Assembly (NCBI RefSeq): GCF_029395435.1
Contig: NZ_CP113915.1
Location: 1,736,001-1,800,000 of the forward strand
Direction: 5' to 3'
DNA from: Bifidobacterium sp. ESL0790
GTDB taxonomy: Bacteria; Actinomycetota; Actinomycetes; Actinomycetales; Bifidobacteriaceae
Length of the DNA: 64,000 nt
Shown here piece after piece: positions 51,629-58,087 of this stretch. Positions within the stretch are counted from its first letter, which is position 1; the number at the start of each line of letters is the position of its first letter. The position numbers and the translations under genes were made by a program. The notes beneath the pieces are model-generated. The model was given only the letters and a program-made list of their open reading frames with translations. It made no database searches and was not told the DNA's origin.

Positions 51629-52483
51629 ATGGCAGACTCAAACGGCTTCGTCCTACACCCACTCGCCAGCGACGGCACCACAGACGTCCCCTACACCGCG
51701 GCGGACTACCGCATGGCCGTCAATTCCATCCAAGCCGCGCCTGATGGCACACCCTTCGGCGGCCTCTCAGGCATCCGCGCGGGATCACCCTCACCACTCG
51801 TATCCTGCGACGGCACCACCGTGACGATAGCCGCGCACGCCGGCTGGATCTGCGCTTTTGGGCGCATGTACTCCTACGCCATCACCCGCGACTACGAGCT
51901 CAGAATCCCCACCAGCACAGGCAGCTACAAGATCGCCCTCACCGCCGACGACAAGGCCGCCGGCCATGGCGATGGCGAAAAGCTCTCCGCCACCGCCTAC
52001 CCGGCCACGACCCCGGACTCTCAGATTCCCGGCATGGTCATCGCCCGCATCGACGCCGGAGTAGCCAGCGACACCGCACTCACCCTCCAAACCGACATGC
52101 TCATCACCGCCCCGAGCCTCGACCGACTCAAAACGGTATCTGGCATCGAAGGGCAGCGCGCTGCGCTCGCCGACGGCACAGAATATGCGCTGCGAAACGG
52201 CGTGTGGGTCCCGCGAACCCAGTTTTCGCAGAGTGGCACATGGGAAGGAACCGTCACCAAGGAAAACACCTGGTACGGCTACAATTTTGGGATTGTCCAT
52301 ATCGAGTTGGACACCAACATGGGAAACACGGATTATGAGATTTTCGCGCAGCCCATGCAGGGTGAAGTCATTTCCTGGGTGACAGTAAAAAGCCGAAGCG
52401 TCGACGGCTTTGATCTGCGAGCCACGATGGCCGGAATGGACAGCATGGATCTGCGAATCTTTTGGGAGGTCAGGGCCGCGTAG
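51629..52483 (+). CDS. Receptor-binding protein with the currently expressed C-terminal cassette
   Basis: The 284-residue product has a conserved N-terminal part (residues 1 to about 190; VLHPLASDGTTDVPYTAADY, GGLSGIRAGSPSPLVSCDGT) and, after VWVPRTQ, a variable C-terminal domain (SGTWEGTVTKENTWYGYNFG to IFWEVRAA). The codons for VPRTQ lie on the 16-base recombination site at 52206-52221. Two alternative C-termini lie downstream and an inversion recombinase follows, so the receptor specificity is probably phase-variable. Confidence 0.85.
   Translation: MADSNGFVLHPLASDGTTDVPYTAADYRMAVNSIQAAPDGTPFGGLSGIRAGSPSPLVSCDGTTVTIAAHAGWICAFGRMYSYAITRDYELRIPTSTGSYKIALTADDKAAGHGDGEKLSATAYPATTPDSQIPGMVIARIDAGVASDTALTLQTDMLITAPSLDRLKTVSGIEGQRAALADGTEYALRNGVWVPRTQFSQSGTWEGTVTKENTWYGYNFGIVHIELDTNMGNTDYEIFAQPMQGEVISWVTVKSRSVDGFDLRATMAGMDSMDLRIFWEVRAA
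52206..52221 (+). repeat. Recombination site A in the RBP gene
   Basis: GGGTCCCGCGAACCCA in the reading frame V-P-R-T-Q. An exact inverted copy is at 53064-53079, and its 12-base core TCCCGCGAACCC recurs at 52485-52496. Confidence 0.8.
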
Positions 52484-52484
52484 C

Positions 52485-52496
52485 TCCCGCGAACCC
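52485..52496 (+). repeat. Recombination site B, direct copy of the core
   Basis: TCCCGCGAACCC follows the stop codon of the expressed cassette and reads in frame P-R-T into the silent cassette 2, which continues to 52756. The flanking bases differ from site A, so it may be less efficient. Confidence 0.65.
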
Positions 52497-52504
52497 GCGC
52501 GGGC

Positions 52505-52756
52505 GTGTGGACTGGCAAGATGGATTTGGATCACGAGTGGCACGGCGCATATTTTGGCGAGGTGGATGTGCCACTCGGCATTGATATGGGGTCCGCCGAT
52601 TACGTCTGCCAGGTCACACCAATCAATGACAATATCCTGATCGGCGCGCTGGTCAAGATCCGCAACACAGATTCGCTGCATCTTTTCGTCTGGTCTCAAG
52701 GTCCCCAATCCGCGACCGATGTCACGATCTCGTGGACTGTCGGCGCGCGTCTATGA
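52505..52756 (+). CDS. Silent RBP C-terminal cassette 2
   Basis: An 83-codon frame (KMDLDHEWHGAYFGEVDVPL ... VTISWTVGARL) whose upstream codons read L-P-R-T-R-A-G, matching the crossover in the RBP gene. It is homologous to the expressed cassette (AGVWTG versus SGTWEG, and a common W-x-V end). No ribosome binding site is seen, so it is probably a silent partner that can be joined to the RBP N-terminal part by inversion rather than an independent gene. Confidence 0.7.
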   Translation: MWTGKMDLDHEWHGAYFGEVDVPLGIDMGSADYVCQVTPINDNILIGALVKIRNTDSLHLFVWSQGPQSATDVTISWTVGARL

Positions 52757-53053
52757 CGCGAGCCATGCGCCATAGACGCCGTAATTGGTCTGCGTGGCTA
52801 CGGTCCCGCAGGCGTGGATTTTATGGTCGGTATCAGATAGATCCAGGCGCAGTATTTGGCCGCCTTGTCCGAAAAGCATGATCTGCGCGGGTTTGCGAGC
52901 GGGCCACGCCCATGTGGGGAATGATGACGCCTCACCTATTCCGGTCCAGTTCACGGGCCCGGAATAGGAGGCATACGTATCCCCCGATGCGGTGACCAGA
53001 TCTCCACGCTTGGATAATCTGACGACTATGTTCCACGCGCAAAACCAGTCCAC
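52751..53053 (-). CDS. Silent RBP C-terminal cassette 3 (inverted)
   Basis: The minus-strand frame reads V-P-R-T-Q-V-L-E-V-D-W upstream of the listed start, matching the crossover codons of the RBP gene. The product end (NIVVRLSKRGDLVTASGDTY ... TNYGVYGAWLAS) has a different fold from cassettes 1 and 2 but is similar in length. It lies back to back with cassette 2, overlapping by six bases. Inversion between site A and site C would put it in frame with the RBP. Confidence 0.7.
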   Translation of the reverse strand: MDWFCAWNIVVRLSKRGDLVTASGDTYASYSGPVNWTGIGEASSFPTWAWPARKPAQIMLFGQGGQILRLDLSDTDHKIHACGTVATQTNYGVYGAWLAS

Positions 53054-53063
53054 CTCCAGGACT

Positions 53064-53079
53064 TGGGTTCGCGGGACCC
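53064..53079 (-). repeat. Recombination site C, inverted copy
   Basis: Exact inverted copy of the 16-base site A, one base before the recombinase stop codon. Recombination A-C would invert about 870 bases. Confidence 0.8.
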
Positions 53080-53946
53080 TTACGAAGCCATGATGCTGTG
53101 CTCCCAGAGCTTTTGAGCATCACGCAGGACTGACAGCTCGGGCCTCAAGTAGTAGCGTGCAGTGGTCGATATGTCACTGTGCCCCAGGGCGCGACTGACG
53201 ATTGCGACATCGACGCCGGCGGCGAGAGCCGTGGTCGCCCAAGAGTGGCGTAGGTTTCGTCGGGGTACCCATGGCAAGTTATTTTTCCGACACCGTGTGC
53301 GGTATCTCCTCGCTACTTGGTTAGGATTAAGGTCACCGATTATCCTGCCCTTGCGCCCATGTCGAATTTGTCGAAGGCGCTTGACGGCGAATCTTGGCAG
53401 AATCACGGTCCTTCGCGATAGGTTGGTCTTGGGGTCCACGATGACCTCATGACCTCCTACCCATTGCAAACCCCGCTCGATGGACACATGGCCATCGCGT
53501 AGATTGATATCAGTCCATTCCAGCCCCAATGCCTCCTCGGTGCGCAAGCCTAAGGTCACACTGCAGATAAGCCAAGCTTCGAGGGGATGATTGTAAAACC
53601 CCTGCAGCAAAGTCCGTATCTGATGAGAGTTAAGTACTGCAGGGTGATAGTTACAGCGCTTTGGTGACTGTACCCGAAGTGTGATGTCTCGCTCGAGATC
53701 TCCCCAACGTACGGCTTTGCGGAGGATACTGCGGAGCACAGACCACGCCTTTCTCGCAGCTCCTCTGGAGGGCATGCCCGCGATCCAAGCTTCCACGCCT
53801 TGCACGTCGATATCATCCAGCTTCATTTCGCCGAAGACGGGCAGGATGTGCAGACGCAGCGCAGACTCGTAACCCACCATCGTGCACTCCCTAAGCGCCG
53901 CGCAGGATGGACGCCATTTTGCGTCGACGAATTCATTCAGTATCAA
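53080..53946 (-). CDS. rin: Tyrosine recombinase of the RBP inversion system
   Basis: The 288-residue product is a second tyrosine recombinase, distinct from the integrase. A SAM-like core-binding domain (YESALRLHILPVFGEMKLDD) precedes the catalytic domain with Arg in TLGLRTEEALGLEW, LGHSDISTTARYY (His, then Tyr). The usual HxxR is RNLRHSWAT here, so the box II His appears replaced by Arg. The TTG at 53946 was chosen because AAGGAG lies seven bases before it; the longer upstream frame overlaps plus-strand genes. Placement next to inverted sites and cassettes supports the Rin role described for bifidobacterial prophages. Confidence 0.85.
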   Translation of the reverse strand: MILNEFVDAKWRPSCAALRECTMVGYESALRLHILPVFGEMKLDDIDVQGVEAWIAGMPSRGAARKAWSVLRSILRKAVRWGDLERDITLRVQSPKRCNYHPAVLNSHQIRTLLQGFYNHPLEAWLICSVTLGLRTEEALGLEWTDINLRDGHVSIERGLQWVGGHEVIVDPKTNLSRRTVILPRFAVKRLRQIRHGRKGRIIGDLNPNQVARRYRTRCRKNNLPWVPRRNLRHSWATTALAAGVDVAIVSRALGHSDISTTARYYLRPELSVLRDAQKLWEHSIMAS

Positions 53947-54037
53947 TTCTTCACTCCTTGAAAACCCACACGCTCGCAGGGCTTTCCTGTGGATTCCGCG
54001 TGTGGGATTCCACCATCGATTATCGGGAGGCTCATCG

Positions 54038-54355
54038 ATGCCTGACTGGCTGCAATCGCTTATGGACTGGCTCATCCCCTTTTTGGGTGGCGGCATCGCC
54101 GGCGGGCTCGCCCTGGCATGGCGGTACGGCAGGGCGCTCGTCCACGGCATGCAGGCGATGATGCGGGGCGAGCTCCACCGCATCCACCGCGAGACGGTAG
54201 AACGCGGTCTCCCGGTGGACATGGACGTGGCCGAGGAGGCCGACGACATCTACGAGGCATACCACCAGCTCGGTGGCAATGGCCTTGGCACGAAATTGCA
54301 CCAGGAGATCATCGACGCCCACAACGGGCCCAGCAGCAAGGAGAAGAAAAAATGA
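54038..54355 (+). CDS. Small membrane protein of the lysis region
   Basis: The 105-residue product has an amphipathic start and one membrane helix (IPFLGGGIAGGLALAWRY, about residues 11-28), then a soluble charged tail (LPVDMDVAEEADDIYEAYHQ). It follows GGGAGG. It could be a holin accessory or spanin-like factor, but no family is recognised. It shares an ATGA junction with the next small gene. Confidence 0.6.
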   Translation: MPDWLQSLMDWLIPFLGGGIAGGLALAWRYGRALVHGMQAMMRGELHRIHRETVERGLPVDMDVAEEADDIYEAYHQLGGNGLGTKLHQEIIDAHNGPSSKEKKK

Positions 54356-54531
54356 CCTGGCTCAAAAGATTCGCGAAAAAGCACAAGCTCGCGCTCAAAG
54401 TCGTCATCACGGCGCTCGCGGTCATCGGTGCCGGCGCGGTGCTCGGAGCAATCGGCTTCGCGGTGATCGAGATCCATGACCTGGAACACCTGGTGATTCT
54501 GACCTGGACTCTGCTGAGCGGGGGCCGGTAA
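54352..54531 (+). CDS. Small one-helix membrane protein of the lysis region
   Basis: A 59-residue product with a strongly basic N-terminus (WLKRFAKKHKLALK) and a membrane helix (VVITALAVIGAGAVLGAIGF). The form is like small holin or antiholin proteins. It overlaps the preceding gene by four bases and lies 28 bases before the endolysin gene. Confidence 0.6.
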   Translation: MTWLKRFAKKHKLALKVVITALAVIGAGAVLGAIGFAVIEIHDLEHLVILTWTLLSGGR

Positions 54532-54559
54532 AGGGATTCCGACAAACAAAGGAGGAAAG

Positions 54560-55846
54560 ATGGCACGGAACAGAGCGGCACCTCGGCACAAGTCGGGGTC
54601 CTATTACGCCCGTCACAAAATCGAGAGGCTGAGGCGCGACGTCAAGCGCCTGGCGGTGGCCACGGTGGTCGCGCTGGGCCTGACGGTGACGCCCGCGGCG
54701 TTGGCGGACGCCGGCTTCGACAACGCCAGCTGGCAGGGCTGCTACTCGGCCGGCCAGGCCAGGGCGGCCGGGGCGAGCTTCTCGATCACGAAGCTGACCG
54801 AGGGGCCGGGCTACGAGAACGAGTACGCGGGCTGCCAGATCGCCACGAACCGCGAGGCGGGCCTGCGCATGGCGGCCTACGATTTCGCGCAGAATGGCCT
54901 GTACACGGCCACGGCCTCGGCCGACAACTTCACCCGCGTCGCCCAGAAGTACGGGCTCGTGCACGCCGGCGTCATCCCCGTCCTGGACTGGGAGCCTGCC
55001 GGCAACCTCAAGCGCGATGTCGGGTGGGCCAAGACGTGGCTCGACCGGGTGCAGTCCGAGTGGGGCGTCAAGCCGCTAATCTACATGTCGGCGAACACCA
55101 TCCAGATGGCCGACTGGACTCCCGTGGCCGGCGCGGACTACGGCCTGTGGGTCGCGGGATACCCCCGCGGCTACCAGGGCGAGCGTCTGCGCGACCCCGG
55201 GCCACCGCCCTACGACCTCGGACCGTGGGGCTTCGCCGCGGCATGGCAGTACTCCAGCTCGGGCCTCGTGCCCGGCGTGGGCACCGCGGTCGACGTGGAT
55301 TGGTTCTACGGCGACGCGGTCACCTGGTCGAAGTACGCCGACGCCCCGGTGGGCAGCGCGCAGAACCCCGTCTACCAGACCCCGGACCCCTCGCAGGTCA
55401 GGCCCGCGCAAGGGGCCCCGACCGCCGACGGGAACACCCTGGCCGACGAGGTGATCCGCGGGGAGTTCGGCAACGACCCCACGCGCCGCCAGCTGCTCGG
55501 CAGCCGCTACGACGAGGTCATGGCCATCGTCAACCGCAGGATGGGCCACACGGGCTCGTCCGGCGGATACTACGTGGTGAAGCCCAACGACTACCTGTCG
55601 AAGATCTGGCCGCAGAATTGGCGCAGCGTCGCCAGCCTCAACGGCATCAGCTGGCCGTACACCATCTACCCGGGAGAGAGGATCTACACCGGCGGGGCCT
55701 CCTCCTGGGACCACTCGGTGAGGGTGCGCCCGGGAGACACGCTCAGCGCCATCGCCGCGCGTCTCGGCATCAGCCCCAGCCAGATCCACGGCTACAGGTC
55801 AGGCAACCCCAACCTGATCTACCCGGACGAGGTATTGACCTACTAA
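54560..55846 (+). CDS. Endolysin: GH25 lysozyme with CW_7 and two LysM modules
   Basis: The 428-residue product starts with a long basic n-region and a hydrophobic segment (LAVATVVALGLTVTPAALA), so it is probably Sec-exported. A GH25 muramidase domain follows (VIPVLDWEPAGNL with the catalytic Asp/Glu pair, AVDVDWFYG), about residues 50-245. A CW_7/Cpl-7-type cell-wall binding unit (EVIRGEFGNDPTRRQLLGSR, about 295-330) and two LysM-like modules (YYVVKPNDYLSKIWPQNW; VRVRPGDTLSAIAARLGIS) complete it. AAAGGAGG precedes the ATG. Confidence 0.93.
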   Translation: MARNRAAPRHKSGSYYARHKIERLRRDVKRLAVATVVALGLTVTPAALADAGFDNASWQGCYSAGQARAAGASFSITKLTEGPGYENEYAGCQIATNREAGLRMAAYDFAQNGLYTATASADNFTRVAQKYGLVHAGVIPVLDWEPAGNLKRDVGWAKTWLDRVQSEWGVKPLIYMSANTIQMADWTPVAGADYGLWVAGYPRGYQGERLRDPGPPPYDLGPWGFAAAWQYSSSGLVPGVGTAVDVDWFYGDAVTWSKYADAPVGSAQNPVYQTPDPSQVRPAQGAPTADGNTLADEVIRGEFGNDPTRRQLLGSRYDEVMAIVNRRMGHTGSSGGYYVVKPNDYLSKIWPQNWRSVASLNGISWPYTIYPGERIYTGGASSWDHSVRVRPGDTLSAIAARLGISPSQIHGYRSGNPNLIYPDEVLTY

Positions 55847-55857
55847 GGAGGTGAAAC

Positions 55858-56205
55858 ATGGAAGAGAAACCACGCCACGCGTTCAACAGCCCCGGGCTCG
55901 AACGCCTGGCCACGACCAATGTCGAAACCGAGGCCAGCACGCCGGCGACGCCAGCGCTGGAAACCCCGGACGGGACGATGCCCGCCTGGCTGCTACCGGA
56001 CAAGGTCTATGACGTCCTCTACTGGATCGTCACCACCGTGCTCCCGGATCTCGCCATCCTCGTGGCGTCCATCGGCTACGGGGTCCACTGGCAGCCCACA
56101 AGCGTCGTGGTGCTCGTCATCTCGGCGGTCGACGCCTTCCTCGGCGGCATCATGGGAATCAGCAAGCTGCACGCCAAACTCAAGGCCAAGTCCAATTCAA
56201 GCTGA
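55858..56205 (+). CDS. Phage holin (Dp-1-like)
   Basis: The 115-residue product has two membrane helices (WIVTTVLPDLAILVASIGYG and VVVLVISAVDAFLGGIMGI) joined by a short loop, and a lysine-rich end (KLHAKLKAKS), as in the Dp-1-type holin family. It is 11 bases after the endolysin gene with AAGGAGG before the ATG. A holin would release or activate the lysin at the membrane. Confidence 0.8.
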   Translation: MEEKPRHAFNSPGLERLATTNVETEASTPATPALETPDGTMPAWLLPDKVYDVLYWIVTTVLPDLAILVASIGYGVHWQPTSVVVLVISAVDAFLGGIMGISKLHAKLKAKSNSS

Positions 56206-56224
56206 GCATGTTGGCATAAATCCA

Positions 56225-56266
56225 AGCGCCCCGTTCCGGTCCATGCCGGAGCGGGGCGCTTTCGTC
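56225..56266 (+). terminator. Rho-independent terminator of the late region
   Basis: GCGCCCCGTTCCGG and CCGGAGCGGGGCGC form a 14-base stem (one mismatch) around a TCCATG loop, followed by TTTCGTCTT. It lies about 20 bases after the holin gene, at the end of the late operon. Confidence 0.85.
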
Positions 56267-56292
56267 TTATAGGGGTATTTTCTATAGCACGC

Positions 56293-56313
56293 GTGAGTAC
56301 ATTTTGAGTACAT
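56293..56313 (+). repeat. Putative integrase arm-type site, right copy
   Basis: Exact repeat of the 21-base string at 21263-21283 (two GAGTACAT words around TTT). It lies about 65 bases from attR, as expected for an arm-type Int site of the excised phage circle. Confidence 0.6.
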
Positions 56314-56379
56314 ACATGCGTTATTCGCAGTGATTTGGAATGATTTACGGTGAACTCGCCGGGCTCGCCGGATATGCCG

Positions 56380-56468
56380 AAACGACAATCGGGAGTAAGC
56401 GTTTGCCTACTCCCGACTGAATCTTGATTTATACCCAAAAAGCGGAGCCGGAGGGATTCGAACCCTCG
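56380..56468. other. attR: Prophage attachment site attR (right)
   Basis: An 89-base match to 21095-21183 with three mismatches; the 34 bases at 56435-56468 that overlap the tRNA 3' end are identical. The direct repeat defines a prophage of about 35.3 kb between the two copies. The hairpin CGGGAGTA...TACTCCCG in this block is also a plausible tRNA-Ser terminator. Confidence 0.85.
56390..56418 (-). terminator. tRNA-Ser terminator hairpin within attR
   Basis: On the minus strand TCGGGAGTA and TACTCCCGA pair around a short loop, followed by TTGTCGTTT. It is about 30 bases downstream of the tRNA 3' end, and it is duplicated in attL. Confidence 0.7.
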
Positions 56469-56529
56469 AACCGCTTGCGCAGTTAACACCTTAGCAGGGT
56501 GCCCCTATCGGCCACTCAGGCACAGCTCC
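56443..56529 (-). tRNA. tRNA-Ser (anticodon GCU), intact, prophage target
   Basis: Full class II cloverleaf. The 5' acceptor GGAGCTG pairs with CGGCTCC (one G-U). The D-arm region is CCTGAGTGGCCGATAGGGG, the anticodon loop CTGCTAA gives GCU, and a long variable arm follows. The T-arm is GAGGG TTCGAAT CCCTC. CCA is not encoded. The prophage integrated at its 3' end and kept the gene intact; the left att carries only the 3' part. Confidence 0.95.
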
Positions 56530-56606
56530 ACGTCGCGCACCTACGTGGACGCAACGTTTCAATACTTTAGCATCATCATGAGACGCATGCCAACGAAAGG
56601 CGGCAT

Positions 56607-57575
56607 TCATTCGGTCTCAGCGTGTCGTATATCGCCGGAGAACGTCACGATGACGGCGATGATCACCAACGCGACGCCGGCCAGCTCACCCCATGTCGGC
56701 ACCTCGCCGACGAGCAGGCCGACCAGCACGGCAATGACCGGGTTGACCGACTGGATGACCGAGAAGCGCGCCGAACTCGCGCGGCGCATGAGGAACTGGT
56801 CGATGATGTAGGGCAGGAACGAGGCGAAGAACGCGACGACAAACAGCACCGCGAGCAGTTTCCACGGGCCAAATGGGCCACGCGCCCACGTCGCGCCGGG
56901 CTTGGGGTGCACCACCCCGCGCACGGCGGGGACGGCAAGGAACAGTGACTGCAGCACCCACGCGATCGACATGCCGAGGCTCAGGGAATCGAGCGGGTTG
57001 GAGCGCTGGGCGACCTGGCGGCCGGCGACGATATAGAGGCCCCACATCACCCCATCGATCAGGATCGCGACGAGGCCGACCATGAAATGCGCGTGCTTGG
57101 CGGGGTTGGACAGCGAGATGCCCGCGAGCAGCACCACACCGCAGGCGGCGAGCAGGATGCCGACGCGCTCGCGCCAGCCACGGCCGGTGAGCACCGCGAC
57201 AGCCAGCGGGCCCAGGAACTCGATGGAGACGGCGATGCCCATGTCCATGTTGCTGATGGCCAGGTAGAACATCGTGTTCATCAGCATCACCGACACGCCG
57301 GCGGTGACCACGATGCACCAATCGCGGCGGGTCTTGGGAAGGTTCTTACGCTTGGCACGGGAGAGCGGGCGGCGCCAGGCAAACAGCAGGATGGCGACGA
57401 AACCGACTCGATACCAAGCAGCCAACACAGGGTCGAGCTGGGTGAAGGCAAGCTTGGCGACCGAAGTGGCCAGGTAGATCATGATTCCTTCTACCATCAC
57501 GATGGCGACCACCGGCAGGCGGTTGAGCACGACATCGACGCCGTTGTGCAAGGCTTTGGTGGGTGAGGATTTCAT
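56607..57575 (-). CDS. EamA/DMT-family transporter
   Basis: The 322-residue product has about ten membrane helices in two EamA repeats (YLAISNMDMGIAVSIEFLGP and FSVIQSVNPVIAVLVGLLVG mark the ends of each half). It resembles RhtA-like exporters of amino acids or metabolites. The ATG at 57575 is the first of the frame. It is the first host gene to the right of the prophage. The substrate cannot be told. Confidence 0.9.
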   Translation of the reverse strand: MKSSPTKALHNGVDVVLNRLPVVAIVMVEGIMIYLATSVAKLAFTQLDPVLAAWYRVGFVAILLFAWRRPLSRAKRKNLPKTRRDWCIVVTAGVSVMLMNTMFYLAISNMDMGIAVSIEFLGPLAVAVLTGRGWRERVGILLAACGVVLLAGISLSNPAKHAHFMVGLVAILIDGVMWGLYIVAGRQVAQRSNPLDSLSLGMSIAWVLQSLFLAVPAVRGVVHPKPGATWARGPFGPWKLLAVLFVVAFFASFLPYIIDQFLMRRASSARFSVIQSVNPVIAVLVGLLVGEVPTWGELAGVALVIIAVIVTFSGDIRHAETE

Positions 57576-58087
57576 AAGGCATACGCTACACCGGAAACGG
57601 GTGATGGGGATGTGACTTATCTAATTACGAGAAAGGATAATTGATAGCGGGATATGAATGAGAACCTGAGGGGCAGCGGACAGGACGACAGAGCGAATCT
57701 CTGGCCCAGGCGGCGGCACGGCTGTAGATTTCAGTGATGGAAGTTATGGAAGGTCGCGCGATGTGGATTGGGAGTCTAAGCGCAGACACTGTCATCTCAA
57801 TCAACGCAAGAGCAGTTTTAAAATAGGATGTAGTTAGGATGCAGTCCCAATCCTGAGACCAATGATTGCAACTGGTGGCGTGGTGGGAGCCTCAGTCTTC
57901 CAAACTGATTACGTGGGTTCTGCAAGGGTGCGCTATACAAAGGCCGTGTGATTCCGCCACCGCTTTTAATCGTGCGACGACGTTGCTTCGAACCCGAAAA
58001 ATCAATCCGTTTACAGGGAAGACACCGAACGTATCGCGCCCTCGACGAACCGCGCCCGAAAGCGTGAACCGGCCCTACAATGAGGGT
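57576..58087. other. 512-base intergenic region without a recognised gene
   Basis: I find no convincing gene or long hairpin. A TACAAT (58076-58081) lies just before the dinB ATG and could be a -10 for a nearly leaderless transcript; no good -35 pairs with it. The rest is mixed sequence with moderate A+T near 57600-57650 and 57815-57845. Confidence 0.5.

Noticed and set aside
53947-54249. An N-terminal extension of the inversion recombinase
   Set aside because: It would overlap the plus-strand lysis genes, is Ser/Pro/Arg-rich without family content, and a TTG with a good AAGGAG lies at 53946.
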